Shown here: one piece after another, positions 9,253-18,228 of the stretch | How positions within the stretch are numbered: position 1 is the first letter of the stretch | How the letters are laid out: each line of letters begins with the position of its first letter | Assembly: GCA_006438735.1 (NCBI GenBank) | Contig: RCZF01000001.1 | Span: 558,001-622,000, forward strand | Length of the DNA stretch: 64,000 nucleotides | From: Sphingomonas koreensis | GTDB lineage: Bacteria; Pseudomonadota; Alphaproteobacteria; Sphingomonadales; Sphingomonadaceae | Reading direction: 5' to 3' | The notes under the pieces: model-generated | Database searches by the model: none | What the model was told of the DNA's origin: nothing | What the model saw: only the letters and a program-made list of their open reading frames with translations | Position numbers and translations under genes: made by a program

Positions 9253-9569
9253 CGGCCCTTCACCATCGTCGCCATCAGCTCGTAATAATCGCTGAGCGCG
9301 ATCGGCTGGTCGAGCTGACAACCGACCCGGCCGCCCAGCGACCATCGCACCTCGGCGACGACGACGCCGACCACGGGCAGCGTCAAGCGGATCCGGTCGC
9401 CGATCTCGAACGCGGTTTCGCAACGCGCCATCAGGCCGAGCGCGGAGATGTTGACGATCAGCAGGCTTATCGGCTGCGCGTCGGGGCCGAAGCCGCGGGC
9501 GCGGTAATGCACTTCGTCTCTTGCGACGAGCCGATCGTCCTTGATCGCCTCCCGACCGTACCCACTCAT
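9249..9569 (-). CDS. PilZ-domain protein
   Basis: A 106-residue single-domain PilZ protein, a likely cyclic-di-GMP receptor or structural relative. The second half has the fold pattern of the family (V-N-I-S-A-L-G-L-M, I-G-D-R-I-R-L, and a late GCQLDQPI strand). The classical RxxxR motif is only partly met (VARDEVHYRARG), so ligand binding is uncertain. I chose ATG 9569 over the TTG 18 bases upstream, because the Shine-Dalgarno GGGAGGGG would lie inside the longer version. It converges on recG. A second PilZ gene is at 16738. Confidence 0.85.
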   Translation of the reverse strand: MSGYGREAIKDDRLVARDEVHYRARGFGPDAQPISLLIVNISALGLMARCETAFEIGDRIRLTLPVVGVVVAEVRWSLGGRVGCQLDQPIALSDYYELMATMVKGR

Positions 9570-9703
9570 ACTTTGCGCCCCTCCCAATAACTGGGATGTC
9601 CGATAAATAGGAACCGAGGCGTAAACCGCGCGGCAAGGAAGCTGGTTGATAAAGTGTTGCGGGGGCGCGTGGAGGGCGGGGCGGTCACACGGCGAGAAGA
9701 AGC

Positions 9704-10930
9704 CTATCGCGTCAGCAGCCCGTGATGCTTCTTGCCTGCCGATACACGCACCGGCGCGTCTCCGACGGTCACCATCGCGGCCTCGTCGGCCACCTTATCG
9801 CCATCGATCCGCGCGCCGCCGCCCTTGATCAGCCGCCGCGCCTCGCCCTTCGAAGCGGCGAATCCCAAGGCGACCAGCGCATCGACGATCCCGATCGCGC
9901 CCTCCGGCACCGCGTATCGCGGCAGCGCGTCGCCGGCCGAGCCTTCCTCGAAGGTCCGTCGCGCGGTTTCCGCCGCCTCGCCGGCCGCCTCTTCGCCCCG
10001 GCACAAGATCGTCGCGGCGTCGGCCAGCACCTTCTTCGCCTCGTTGATCTCGGCGCCGTCCAGCGCCTCGAGCCGCGCGATCTCGTCGATCGAAAGATCG
10101 GTGAACAGTCGCAGAAAGCGCCCGACATCGCGGTCGTCGGTGTTCCGCCAGAATTGCCAATAGTCGTAGGCAGAGAGCTGATCGTCGTTGAGCCAAACCG
10201 CGCCTGACGCGGTTTTGCCCATTTTCGCCCCGTCGGCGGTGGTGATCAGCGGCGTCGTCAGCCCGAACAATTCGGCGCCGTCGATCCGCCGCGCCAGCTC
10301 GAGCCCATTGACGATATTTCCCCATTGATCCGAACCGCCGAGCTGTAACCGGCACCCGACGCGCCGTGACAGCTCCAGAAAATCATACGCCTGAAGGATC
10401 ATATAGTTGAATTCGAGGAAGGTCAGCGGCTGCTCGCGATCGAGCCGCAGCTTCACCGAATCGAACGACAGCATCCGGTTGATCGTGAAATGCCGCCCAA
10501 CGTCACGCAGGAACGGGATATATTCCAGCCTGTCGAGCCAATCAGCGTTGTTCACCATGATCGCGTCGGTGGGCCCGTTGCCAAAGCGCAAAAAGCGCTC
10601 GAACGCGCGGCGGATCGAGGCGATGTTGCCGGCGATTGCCGCATCGTCGAGCAGCTTGCGGCTCTCGTCCTTGCCCGACGGATCGCCGACCTTCGTCGTG
10701 CCGCCGCCCATCACCACGATCGGCTTATGCCCGGCCTGCTGCATCCGCCGCAGCATCATGATCTGCACCAGGCTGCCGATATGGAGCGACGGCGCGGTTG
10801 CGTCGAACCCGATATACCCCGGCACCACCTGCTTGGCCGCGAGCGCATCGAGCCCGGTAGCATCGGTCAGCTGGTGGATATAGCCGCGCTGATCGAGCAG
10901 GCGGAGCAGATCGGAGGAATAGGTCGTCAT
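9704..10930 (-). CDS. tyrS: Tyrosyl-tRNA synthetase
   Basis: A 408-residue class I aminoacyl-tRNA synthetase that charges tRNA-Tyr. The HIGH-type motif appears as HIGS near residue 50, the tyrosine-binding region reads GGSDQWGN, and the KMSKS loop reads KMGKT. The C-terminal 70 residues form an S4-like RNA-binding domain ([25 protein letters not shown]). Length and order match bacterial TyrS. It is upstream on the same strand as the nlpD-like, surE and serS genes but separated from them by 213 bases in which I see no gene. Confidence 0.97.
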   Translation of the reverse strand: MTTYSSDLLRLLDQRGYIHQLTDATGLDALAAKQVVPGYIGFDATAPSLHIGSLVQIMMLRRMQQAGHKPIVVMGGGTTKVGDPSGKDESRKLLDDAAIAGNIASIRRAFERFLRFGNGPTDAIMVNNADWLDRLEYIPFLRDVGRHFTINRMLSFDSVKLRLDREQPLTFLEFNYMILQAYDFLELSRRVGCRLQLGGSDQWGNIVNGLELARRIDGAELFGLTTPLITTADGAKMGKTASGAVWLNDDQLSAYDYWQFWRNTDDRDVGRFLRLFTDLSIDEIARLEALDGAEINEAKKVLADAATILCRGEEAAGEAAETARRTFEEGSAGDALPRYAVPEGAIGIVDALVALGFAASKGEARRLIKGGGARIDGDKVADEAAMVTVGDAPVRVSAGKKHHGLLTR

Positions 10931-11143
10931 GGCGCCGCGCGCTTAGCATGGCGTTTGGCGAGCGTCATCCCGGCGACATCGTTTGTCGCGCGGGGTGAAG
11001 TGGAGAAAGTGGAGAGTGTCGCACACTTTCGCCGAAGGGGTCGCAAAGGGCAAAATCGAACCGGCTGGTCAGCAGTCGTGCGTTCGCTCTGCATAGCGGT
11101 CCTAGTGGCAGCGAATCTCCAACATTTCCAGCCTCGGGGGACG

Positions 11144-12208
11144 TCAGCCCGAAAGCTTGCCCAGTGGATCGATCGGATCGCGCCCCTTGCGGATCTCGAA
11201 ATGCACGCTCGGCCGATCGACCGAGCCGGTCTGGCCCGATACCGCGATTTCCTGCCCGCGCTTCACCGATTGGCCGCGCTGCACCAGCAGCTTCTTCGCA
11301 TTGCCGTAAACCGTCGTGTAGCCGTCGCCATGCTTGACGATTACCAGCCCGCCCAGCGACGGGATGCCGCTGCCGACATAAGCAACCACGCCGTCCGCCG
11401 CGGCGAGCACCGGCGTGCCTTCGGGCGTCGCGATCTGGATGCCGTCGCTACGCACGCCGCTGTTCCCCGGCCCGAATCCGGTGACGACGCGCCCGCGCAC
11501 CGGCCACGAAAAGCCGCCGACGAGATTGGCCGGCGTCTCGATCGGCGTGGTCGAGGCAAGCACGCGGCGCGACGACGGGGTCGGCGCGGCGGGCGCGCGA
11601 TTCTCGGCGAGCGCGGGTTCGCTGCCGGTGACGAGATCGTCGACGTCGAGCTGGAAGGCGGCGGCGCGTTCGGCTGCGGTCGAACGCGGGGCGCCGGCGA
11701 TCGCACCGCCCGGGACCAGCAATCGCCAGCCGGCGCGCAGCAGATAAGGTTCGCTCAGCCCGTTCGCATCGACGATATCGGACCAGGGGACGCCATAAGC
11801 CTGGGCGATCGCGATGCCGGTGTCACCGCGCTCGATCAGGTGGTATCGCCCGCCGGGAATGCTCAGCCGTTCGCCGGGGGTGACGGCATAAGGCGCGGAC
11901 AGGCCGTTGGCGCGCGCAATGGCCAGAATGCCCGCGCCGGTCCGGTCGGCGATTCGGCGGAGCGTGTCGCCGGGGCGCACCGTATAGCTGGTCGCCGGCA
12001 CGAACCGCCCGTTGGGGGTGACCGGATTGGCTTCCCATGCAGGCTTCGAGGCGGGGAGGGTGGACACTTGCTGCTGGTCGGTGGGCGGCGGCGGCGGCGT
12101 TTCGCGCTGCGGGGCACGGCCATAGTCGGGCGGCGGGGAAATTTGCGGAATGCAGCCCGCCACCAAAAAGCCGAGCGTCACGGCGCTGGCCCGTCCGATC
12201 CCCCTCAT
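11144..12208 (-). CDS. nlpD: NlpD-like lipoprotein with LysM repeats and degenerate LytM/M23 domain
   Basis: A 354-residue envelope lipoprotein. The start MRGIGRASAVTLGFLVAGC carries a lipobox ending in C19. Two LysM repeats follow (about residues 56-100 and 103-147), which bind peptidoglycan. The C-terminal 120 residues are an M23/LytM domain, but the usual zinc ligands are largely missing: the HxGxD element reads SDGIQIA and the H-x-L element reads YGNAKKL; only the final HFEIR histidine is kept. That pattern fits an amidase activator like NlpD or EnvC rather than an active endopeptidase. Its position directly after surE matches the classical surE-nlpD order. Confidence 0.88.
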   Translation of the reverse strand: MRGIGRASAVTLGFLVAGCIPQISPPPDYGRAPQRETPPPPPTDQQQVSTLPASKPAWEANPVTPNGRFVPATSYTVRPGDTLRRIADRTGAGILAIARANGLSAPYAVTPGERLSIPGGRYHLIERGDTGIAIAQAYGVPWSDIVDANGLSEPYLLRAGWRLLVPGGAIAGAPRSTAAERAAAFQLDVDDLVTGSEPALAENRAPAAPTPSSRRVLASTTPIETPANLVGGFSWPVRGRVVTGFGPGNSGVRSDGIQIATPEGTPVLAAADGVVAYVGSGIPSLGGLVIVKHGDGYTTVYGNAKKLLVQRGQSVKRGQEIAVSGQTGSVDRPSVHFEIRKGRDPIDPLGKLSG

Positions 12209-12223
12209 GCCGTCCCCCTTGCG

Positions 12224-12988
12224 TCAGCGATACGCTGCATCCAGCATAGCAAGCGATTCACGGTGCGTCAGGTCAAGATGCAATGGCGTCACCGCGACAT
12301 AGCCATCGGCGATCGCTTCGAGATCGGTAGCGTGCGCCGGCGTCTCGATCGTTGGGCCGAGCCCGAACCAATGATATTCATAACCCCGCGGATCGCGGTT
12401 GGAGACGATCTGCAGCCGCCCGTAATCGCGCAGGCCCTGGCCGACGACTCGCACACCCTTGACCGCCTCGGCCGCCACCGCCGGAAAATTGACGTTGACC
12501 AAGGTGCGCGGCGCGAGCGGCGCATCGATCAGCGGCCGCAGCACGCGCTCGCCCCACGCCGCCGCCGCGCCGAACGGCACGGTGTCGCCCATGCCTTCGC
12601 GGGCATAGACCTGGCTCAGCGCGATCGAACGGACCCCGGCCAGCGCCCCCTCCATCGCCGCCGAGACGGTGCCCGAATAGGTCACGTCCTCGGCCAGATT
12701 GGCGCCGCGATTGACCCCCGACAGGATCAGATCGGGCGGGCAATCCTTCATGATCTTGGCCAGCGCCATCATCACCGCATCGGTCGGCGTGCCGCTGACG
12801 GCGAAGCGGCGCTCGCTGTGGCGGCGAATGCGCAAAGGGCGGGTGAGCGTCAGCGAATGCCCCGCGCCCGATTGCTCATCGGTCGGCGCGACCACCCACA
12901 CATCGTTGGAAAAAGCGCGCGCGATCTCTTCCAGAACCTTGAGACCCGGGGCGTGATAGCCGTCGTCGTTGGTCAGCAGAATGCGCAT
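12224..12988 (-). CDS. surE: 5'/3'-nucleotidase SurE
   Basis: A 254-residue metal-dependent phosphatase that dephosphorylates nucleoside monophosphates and is linked to stationary-phase survival. The N-terminal LLTNDDG motif supplies the two metal-binding aspartates, followed by GAGHSLTLTRPLR and LSGVNRGANL, both SurE signatures. Length is typical. It sits between serS and the nlpD-like gene on the same strand, 15 bases from the latter. A repeat element separates it from serS, so it may have its own promoter. Confidence 0.96.
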   Translation of the reverse strand: MRILLTNDDGYHAPGLKVLEEIARAFSNDVWVVAPTDEQSGAGHSLTLTRPLRIRRHSERRFAVSGTPTDAVMMALAKIMKDCPPDLILSGVNRGANLAEDVTYSGTVSAAMEGALAGVRSIALSQVYAREGMGDTVPFGAAAAWGERVLRPLIDAPLAPRTLVNVNFPAVAAEAVKGVRVVGQGLRDYGRLQIVSNRDPRGYEYHWFGLGPTIETPAHATDLEAIADGYVAVTPLHLDLTHRESLAMLDAAYR

Positions 12989-13065
12989 CTATCGTGCAAT
13001 GCCTCCGTCATACTGAGACGCGTCGCCGAATTTTCCATTCAGGCAAGTGAATTTCAGCAAAGTCA

Positions 13066-13173
13066 CGTCATTCCCGCGAAAGCGGGGACCCATCTCCCCG
13101 ACGTGCCGGCATCACGACCGTTGCGATCGTGGAACGCGCAGAAGATGGGTCCACGCTTTCGCGGGGATGACGG
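13066..13173. repeat. REPIN-like inverted repeat, family C (surE-serS)
   Basis: Inverted arms CGTCATTCCCGCGAAAGCGG and its counterpart CGCTTTCGCGGGGATGACG, extended by ACCCATCT/AGATGGGT, flank a variable centre. A shorter relative of the same family lies inside mutL at 45515-45589. It occupies half of the serS-surE gap of 234 bases; the rest shows no gene. Confidence 0.8.
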
Positions 13174-13222
13174 AGATTTCTTGTCTGACAGGAACAATCG
13201 CCAAACGGGTTTAGGGTCGCGA

Positions 13223-14503
13223 TCATTTTCGGGCGCTCGGTTCGAGACGATCGAGGCCGGGAAGATAGGGCGCCAGCACCTCGGGCACCGTCACCGAGCC
13301 ATCCGCATTCTGGTAATTTTCCAGCACCGCGACGAGCGTGCGGCCGACTGCGAGCCCCGAGCCGTTGAGCGTGTGGACGAAGCGCGTGCCCTTTTCGCCC
13401 TCAGGCCGATACCGCGCGTTCATCCGCCGCGCCTGGAAATCGGTGCAGGTCGAACAGCTCGAAATCTCGCGGTAGCGGCCCTGGCCGGGCAGCCATACTT
13501 CGAGATCATAGGTCCGCGCCGCCGAAAAGCCCATGTCGCCGGTGCACAGCTTCATCCGGCGGAAGGGCAGGCCGAGCGTGGTCAGCAGCCCTTCGGCGCA
13601 GGCGGTCATCCGTTCATGCTCGGCCTCGGACGCATCGGGCGTGACGATCGACACCATCTCGACCTTGTCGAACTGATGCTGGCGGATCATCCCGCGCGTG
13701 TCGCGGCCGGCGGCGCCCGCTTCGGAGCGAAAACACGGCGTCAGCGCGGCGAAGCGCAGCGGCAGCGCCTCCTCGCTCAAAATCTGCTCGCGAACGATGT
13801 TGGTGAGGCTCATCTCGGCGGTCGAGATCAGCCAGCGGCCATCGGTGGTCTTGAACAGATCCTCGGCGAATTTGGGCAATTGCCCGGTGCCGAATGCCAC
13901 CTCGTCACGAACCAGCAGCGGCGGCACGACCTGTTCGTATTCATGCTCGCGCGCCAGCGTCGTCAGCATGAACTGGCCGAGCGCGCGGTAAAGCTGGGCG
14001 ACGGGCCCGCGCAGCAGCGTGAAGCGCGCGCCGGCGAGCTTGACGCCGGTCTCGAAATCCATCCCCAGCGCCGGGCCGATCGCATCATGCTCGCGCGGCT
14101 CGAACGAGAAATCGGGCAATTTGCCGTGGTCGGCGATCAGCACATTGTCGCCCTCATCCGCGCCGTCGGGCACGTCGGCAAGCGGCAGGTTGGGGATCGC
14201 GGCGAGCGCGGTGTCGAGTTCCGCGCCGAGCGCCTTTTCCTCGATCTCGAGAGTGGGAAGACGTTCCTTAAGGGCGGCAACTTGCGCCATCGGCTCGGCC
14301 GCGTCTTTTCCGTCGCGCTTCATCGTGCCGATTACCGCCGACAGCGCATTACGGCTTTTCTGCGCTTCTTGCAGCTCGGTGATCAGCGCGCGGCGGCGCT
14401 CGTCGATGTCGATCAGATCGGCGGCGCGCGGCGCCATGCCGCGGCGGGCGAGGGCGGCGTCGAAGGCGTGGGGGTCGTCCCGGATCGAACGGATATCGTG
14501 CAT
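13223..14503 (-). CDS. serS: Seryl-tRNA synthetase
   Basis: A 426-residue class II synthetase that charges tRNA-Ser (and tRNA-Sec where present). The N-terminal 110 residues form the antiparallel coiled-coil arm that grips the long variable arm (from [22 protein letters not shown] on). Motif 2 ([17 protein letters not shown]) and motif 3 ([16 protein letters not shown]) are intact, as is the [14 protein letters not shown] segment. The start at 14503 matches family N-termini. It is divergent from the host-attachment-like gene with a 93-base gap. Confidence 0.97.
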   Translation of the reverse strand: MHDIRSIRDDPHAFDAALARRGMAPRAADLIDIDERRRALITELQEAQKSRNALSAVIGTMKRDGKDAAEPMAQVAALKERLPTLEIEEKALGAELDTALAAIPNLPLADVPDGADEGDNVLIADHGKLPDFSFEPREHDAIGPALGMDFETGVKLAGARFTLLRGPVAQLYRALGQFMLTTLAREHEYEQVVPPLLVRDEVAFGTGQLPKFAEDLFKTTDGRWLISTAEMSLTNIVREQILSEEALPLRFAALTPCFRSEAGAAGRDTRGMIRQHQFDKVEMVSIVTPDASEAEHERMTACAEGLLTTLGLPFRRMKLCTGDMGFSAARTYDLEVWLPGQGRYREISSCSTCTDFQARRMNARYRPEGEKGTRFVHTLNGSGLAVGRTLVAVLENYQNADGSVTVPEVLAPYLPGLDRLEPSARK

Positions 14504-14596
14504 CGCCGCGCTATGGCCGGGCGCCCGTTATGGCGCAACCCCGCCGGGTCGGCGCGCGTTGGAGGGCGAGAACACAACAACACAGGAGTTTCGACG

Positions 14597-15037
14597 ATGC
14601 ACGTTCCGCATGACGCCTTCGTGGTGGTGGCCGATGGCCGCAAGATGCTGTTCCTCCGCAACGATGGCGATGCCGAATACCCCAATCTCATCGTCGAACG
14701 CGTGCTCGAACAGGATAATCCCGCGACTCGCGATCAGGGCACCGATGCGCCCGGCAGTTCGTCATCGAGCGTCGGCAGCGCACGCAGCAGCTTCGAGCAG
14801 ACCGACTTTCATCAGGTCGAGGAAGATCGTTTCGCCGCCGAAACCGCCGATCGGCTAAAGAAGCGCGCGCTGAACAACGATTTCGAATCGCTGATAATCG
14901 TCGCGCCGCCGCGGACGCTGGGCGAGTTGCGCAAACATTATCACAAGGAAGTCAGCAGCCGCCTGATCGGTGAGCTCGACAAGGACCTGACCGGCCATCC
15001 GGTCAATGAGATCGAGGCAGCGCTGAAGAACGCATAA
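14597..15037 (+). CDS. Host-attachment-like protein (AtsE/Host_attach family)
   Basis: A 146-residue soluble protein of the family annotated as 'protein required for attachment to host cells'. The conserved opening (PHDAFVVVADGRKMLFLRN) and the late LIIVAPPRTLGELRKHYH and KDLTGHP motifs place it there with confidence, and the fold resembles archaeal/bacterial release-factor-like proteins. The middle (about residues 48-66) is a Ser-rich linker. The name comes from an Agrobacterium phenotype, and the molecular function is unknown. ATG 14597 follows CACAGGAG. A hairpin with an A-tract directly follows the stop. Confidence 0.85.
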   Translation: MHVPHDAFVVVADGRKMLFLRNDGDAEYPNLIVERVLEQDNPATRDQGTDAPGSSSSSVGSARSSFEQTDFHQVEEDRFAAETADRLKKRALNNDFESLIIVAPPRTLGELRKHYHKEVSSRLIGELDKDLTGHPVNEIEAALKNA

Positions 15038-15042
15038 AAAAG

Positions 15043-15065
15043 GGGCCGGAGCAACGCTCCGGCCC
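15043..15065 (-). terminator. Intrinsic terminator between convergent genes
   Basis: A perfect 10-bp stem (GGGCCGGAGC / GCTCCGGCCC) with an AAC loop. On the minus strand it is followed by six T residues, so it is a canonical terminator for the PEP-CTERM-like gene. For the plus-strand gene it is a strong hairpin without a U-tract. Confidence 0.85.
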
Positions 15066-15086
15066 GCCATTTGCCTTGATCGAGTA

Positions 15087-15833
15087 TCAGGCCGTTGCCT
15101 GCTTGCGCCCGGCGAACCGCTTGCGGGCAACAAGCGCGGCCGCGGCGGCTCCGAACAGCAGCACCATCGGCGGTGCCGGCACCGGCGCGGGTGGCCCGCC
15201 CGACGAGCCGGGATGATGGTGGCCGCCATGATGCCAGCCGCCGCTGGTGCTCCAGCCATGGCTGCTCGAGCCATAGCCGTTCGACGACGAACTGCTGCTG
15301 GTCGATGAACTGGTGCTTGAAGACGAGCTGGTCGATGACGAGGAACTGGTGCTCGACGACGAGGAAACATTGCCGCTCGACGAGCTGGTGCTCGAAACGC
15401 CGCCGGTGCTGCTCGAGGTGGAAGACGATCCGCCGCTCGACGTCGACGAAATGACGATGCTGCCGCTCGATCCGCTGCTGCCGCCGCCGAAGAATCCGCC
15501 GCTGAAAAAGCCGCCGCCGCCGCCGAAGCCACCGCTGCCGCCGACGATCACCGGCGGGCTGCCGCCGCCGCCGAAATTGGGCTGCGGGGGCAGCGGGATC
15601 GGGGCGCCCTGGCTGGTCACGGTGACGGTCGCCGGGGCGCAGGCGGTCTGCGTGCGGGTAACAACCTTGCGCCGCACCGGGCGATGATAAGCGACCTGGC
15701 GGACCTTCGTCTTGGTCACATGCCGCTTCACGAAGGTGGAGGGGTGTTCGGCCACATGGACCGCACCGCCGCCGACGATCGCGCCGCCGCATGCGCATGC
15801 ACACAATTTCGCCAAAGCCATCCGCACCGACAT
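15087..15833 (-). CDS. Ser/Gly-rich surface protein with PEP-CTERM-like tail
   Basis: A 248-residue low-complexity exported protein. Residues 1-27 contain a hydrophobic, Cys/Gly-rich stretch (KLCACACGGAIVGGGAVHV). A basic region with K/R-V-V-T repeats follows, then a Gly-rich part (about 90-120) and a long Ser/Thr tract (about 125-190) made of repeated TSSSSS blocks. The C-terminus has proline (VPAP), a hydrophobic segment (MVLLFGAAAAALVA) and a basic tail (RKRFAGRK), the layout of PEP-CTERM sorting signals handled by exosortase. The VPAP variant is less canonical than VPEP. No exosortase gene is in the window. The Ser tract would suit O-glycosylation. Confidence 0.75.
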   Translation of the reverse strand: MSVRMALAKLCACACGGAIVGGGAVHVAEHPSTFVKRHVTKTKVRQVAYHRPVRRKVVTRTQTACAPATVTVTSQGAPIPLPPQPNFGGGGSPPVIVGGSGGFGGGGGFFSGGFFGGGSSGSSGSIVISSTSSGGSSSTSSSTGGVSSTSSSSGNVSSSSSTSSSSSTSSSSSTSSSTSSSSSSNGYGSSSHGWSTSGGWHHGGHHHPGSSGGPPAPVPAPPMVLLFGAAAAALVARKRFAGRKQATA

Positions 15834-16199
15834 GATGTCACTCTTTCGTTACTGGCAATGTCCCCGTGTGCCAGGTCCCGGTTCAACAACGGAGTGCCCG
15901 TCGCCTGTGAACACAAGGCCGAAACAAACTATTAAGCGCAAGCGCGTTTACCATGCTTCGTCGGGGCCAACGTCGAAAAACGGGACAGGGCCGCCCCGAT
16001 TCATGGTTAACGTGCCCTTTTGGAACAGAGTCGACACGGATACTTGTGCGCACGGCGGCGCCCGGGGCCCGCCCGGACGGGAAACGCCGTCGAAACGCGG
16101 AGTTGCTTGTCGAGCGCGGCGGGCATGGCTATAGGCCCGCTCGGATCAGGATGATGAGAGACGCGGGCAGCGTCCGCGGTCATTCCGATGGAGGGGTGT
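15834..16199. other. Intergenic region upstream of dksA, no gene seen
   Basis: This 366-base divergent region must hold the promoters of the PEP-CTERM-like gene and dksA. Open frames crossing it have no recognisable protein character. GGAGGGG at 16190-16196 is the likely dksA ribosome-binding site. I see no repeat element or RNA structure I can defend. Confidence 0.5.
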
Positions 16200-16664
16200 A
16201 TGGCTACGGTGTTGAAGAGCGTGGACGAATCAGCGAAACTTCCGCCACCGCCGGCCCCCGGGGCCGATGGCTACCGGCCGACCGCCGACGAGCCGTTCAT
16301 GAACGACCGCCAGCTCGATTATTTTCGCGACAAGCTGCTGCAGTGGAAAGAGGCCATTTTGCGCGAGGCGCAGGGCACGATCTCGCAGCTTCAGGCCGAT
16401 TCTCTGCGCGAGGCCGATCTCACCGATCGCGCGTCGAGCGAGACGGATTGGTCGATCGAGCTGCGCACGCGGGATCGCCAGCGCAAGCTGATCGCCAAGA
16501 TCGAGGCCGCCGTCCGCCGTATCGACGATGGTGAATATGGTTATTGCGAAGTGACCGGCGAGCCGATTTCGCTGGCCCGGCTCGAGGCTCGGCCGATCGC
16601 GACCATGACGGTCGAGGCGCAGGAAAGCCACGAGCGTAACGAAAAGGTGTCGCGCGAAGACTGA
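16200..16664 (+). CDS. dksA: RNA polymerase-binding transcription factor DksA
   Basis: A 154-residue protein that binds the RNA polymerase secondary channel and works with ppGpp in the stringent response. The coiled-coil region has the tip motif around D-L-T-D-R-A-S (SLREADLTDRASSETDW). The C-terminal zinc-finger region (GEYGYCEVTGEPISLARLEARP) keeps one cysteine of the usual four, a pattern known in alphaproteobacterial DksA proteins that do not rely on zinc. ATG 16200 follows GGAGGGG closely; an ATG four codons upstream (16188) is the alternative start. Confidence 0.93.
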   Translation: MATVLKSVDESAKLPPPPAPGADGYRPTADEPFMNDRQLDYFRDKLLQWKEAILREAQGTISQLQADSLREADLTDRASSETDWSIELRTRDRQRKLIAKIEAAVRRIDDGEYGYCEVTGEPISLARLEARPIATMTVEAQESHERNEKVSRED

Positions 16665-16737
16665 TCGTGCCTTACCTATTGGCTAAGGATTGATCGGCTA
16701 TACCGGCCGATCACGATGAGTTTTTCCGAGCACGACG

Positions 16738-17115
16738 ATGGACCGAGCGCCGCAAGACCCCGTCACAGCCAGCCCCCCCGCCGACGATACGGCGAGTAGC
16801 CGCAATCAGTCACGCGATAGCCTGTTGCTGGTCGCAGGGTTCCGGCTGCGCGGCGAAGCGTCGATCGCGCAGGTCCGGGTGCGCAATCTGTCGGCCGGCG
16901 GGCTCATGGCCGAATATGGCGACTATATCGCCACCGGAACCGAAATCGAGGTCGAAGTCCGCGGAATCGGCTGGATTTCAGGGCACATCGCATGGACCGC
17001 CGTCGGCCGCGTCGGCGTCGCGTTCGATCACCAGATCGATCCGCTCAAGGCGCGCAAGCCCGTGGGCCGGGGCGCCAAGAAGCCGGGCTTCGTCAAGACG
17101 ATCGCTAAAAGCTGA
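16738..17115 (+). CDS. PilZ-domain protein
   Basis: A 125-residue protein whose central part (about residues 25-100) has the PilZ fold pattern: SRDSLLLVAGFRLRG, VRNLSAGGLMAE, a G-T-E-I-E-V-E-V strand and a GRVGVAFDHQID strand. The first 25 residues are a disordered Ala/Pro/Ser stretch and the end is basic (KPVGRGAKKPGF). The N-terminal RxxxR motif for cyclic-di-GMP is not clear, so it may not bind the ligand. It sits 73 bases after dksA and ends in a strong hairpin. Confidence 0.82.
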   Translation: MDRAPQDPVTASPPADDTASSRNQSRDSLLLVAGFRLRGEASIAQVRVRNLSAGGLMAEYGDYIATGTEIEVEVRGIGWISGHIAWTAVGRVGVAFDHQIDPLKARKPVGRGAKKPGFVKTIAKS

Positions 17116-17121
17116 AGGAGC

Positions 17122-17144
17122 CGGGCCGCCGGAATGGCGGCCCG
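17122..17144. terminator. Hairpin between convergent PilZ and DUF465 genes
   Basis: A perfect 9-bp stem (CGGGCCGCC / GGCGGCCCG) with a GGAAT loop lies between two convergent stops. There is no U-tract on either strand, so its use as a bidirectional terminator is inferred from position. Confidence 0.5.
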
Positions 17145-17159
17145 CGCTCGCCACGGCGA

Positions 17160-17315
17160 TCAGATCGCCAGCAGCTCTTCCTTCACTCGCAGTTTCTGCT
17201 TCTTGAGGTCGGCCAAGGTCCGCGAGTCGGGAAGGGGGCGATGCGACTCGGCGGCGATCTGGCGATCGAGCCCGGCATGCTTGGCCTCAAGTGCCGAAAA
17301 ATGCGCGTTTTGCAT
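17160..17315 (-). CDS. DUF465 (YdcH-like) small protein
   Basis: A 51-residue, highly charged protein of the DUF465 family, predicted to form a short helical hairpin: MQNAHFSALEAKHAGLDRQI followed by LADLKKQKLRVKEELLAI, where the LKKQKLxxKEEL end is the family hallmark. ATG 17315 is preceded by a GGAGGA site at good spacing; upstream in-frame residues are not family-like. Function is unknown. It is paired with a divergent DUF465 paralogue at 17489. Confidence 0.82.
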   Translation of the reverse strand: MQNAHFSALEAKHAGLDRQIAAESHRPLPDSRTLADLKKQKLRVKEELLAI

Positions 17316-17488
17316 GGAAGCGGTCCTCCTTGGTTGATTGACCAACGACGAGTAAAACATGCAATCGTTCCAATGTCGCCCCTGATCGTGGTTACTAACG
17401 ACGAAGCGTGGCGGCAGGCGCGGCGATCGGTTAAAGCGGATCGGCCCACCGCCGATCGTGCACGGGCCGGCGGAAGGAATTGGGGCGC

Positions 17489-17689
17489 GTGGACGAGCAT
17501 AATGCGATGACGCGCCGCCTGGCCGAGTTGCGCACCGAGCATCGCGATCTCGATTCGGCGATTGCCGCGCTGCTCGAAACCAACGCGCCCGATCAGCTTC
17601 GCATCGCGCGCCTCAAGAAGCGCAAACTGGCGCTGCGCGACGAGATCGCGATGATCGAGGATCAATTGATTCCCGACATTATCGCCTGA
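17489..17689 (+). CDS. DUF465 (YdcH-like) small protein, paralogue
   Basis: A 66-residue helical protein of the DUF465 family: TRRLAELRTEHRDLDSAIAAL, then RLKKRKLALRDEIAMIEDQL. I chose GTG 17489, which has GGAAGGA about ten bases upstream; a TTG nine bases earlier would be too close to that site. It is divergent from the other DUF465 gene, suggesting an old local duplication and inversion. Function is unknown. Confidence 0.78.
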   Translation: MDEHNAMTRRLAELRTEHRDLDSAIAALLETNAPDQLRIARLKKRKLALRDEIAMIEDQLIPDIIA

Positions 17690-17759
17690 CGAATCGTTTT
17701 GGGACAGCGCGCCGCACTCGGCGATGTCCCGCCTGCACGCTTTGTGGCAGTCTCGCGCG

Positions 17760-18221
17760 ATGCCGTTGCCGTCCATCGAATCGCCCATCCAGCGCAAGCT
17801 GATCGACTCGCTTTATATCGAGGCGATGGTGCTTGCCGATGAAGCGCGCGGCTATTTCGACGAGGCCGGCCGCGCCGATCGCGACGGGCTGACGCCGCTG
17901 GAGCGGGTCAGCTTCTCCTGCGAGTCGCTCAAGGTGACGACGCGGCTGATGCATATCATCGCCTGGTTGCTGACCCAGCGTGCGGTCGATGCCGGCGAGA
18001 TGCCGCGGCGCGATGCGCTCGATCCGTCCCGTCGGCTCGGCGCCGCGCCGAAATCCGATCCCGCGGCGGTGGAGGCGATGCCGGCACCGGCGCGGGCGCT
18101 GATCGCATCGAGCGCCGATCTCTATCGCCGCGTCGCCCGGCTCGATACCGCGCAGGACGACGAAACCATCGCACCGAGCCCCGCGCGATCGATGCTCGAT
18201 CGGCTGAGCCACGCCTTCTAG
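17760..18221 (+). CDS. DUF1465 family protein
   Basis: A helical protein of about 153 residues from a family confined mainly to alphaproteobacteria. Recognisable segments are RKLIDSLYIEAMVLADEARG, SCESLKVTTRLMHIIAWLL and the late LIASSADLYRRVARLD. Its function is unknown. Two starts are possible: ATG 17724 and ATG 17760. Neither has a strong ribosome-binding site; I prefer 17760 because the conserved family region begins soon after it. It ends seven bases before the stop of the convergent flavin enzyme gene. Confidence 0.8.
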   Translation: MPLPSIESPIQRKLIDSLYIEAMVLADEARGYFDEAGRADRDGLTPLERVSFSCESLKVTTRLMHIIAWLLTQRAVDAGEMPRRDALDPSRRLGAAPKSDPAAVEAMPAPARALIASSADLYRRVARLDTAQDDETIAPSPARSMLDRLSHAF

Positions 18222-18228
18222 GAAAGCG

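Noticed and set aside
10984..11050. TGTCGC/GGTCGC motifs upstream of the nlpD-like gene, similar to the RcnB arrays
   Set aside because: Spacings (33 and 22) do not match the 13-20-10 pattern and the motif is short enough to occur by chance.
10490..15037. A 1515-codon open frame on the plus strand
   Set aside because: It runs antisense to tyrS, the nlpD-like gene, surE and serS and is a product of high GC content; only its last 146 codons are a real gene (14597-15037).
15290..15480. Tandem repeats that could suggest a CRISPR-like or satellite array
   Set aside because: They are Ser/Thr codon runs within the PEP-CTERM-like gene, irregular in spacing and in frame.
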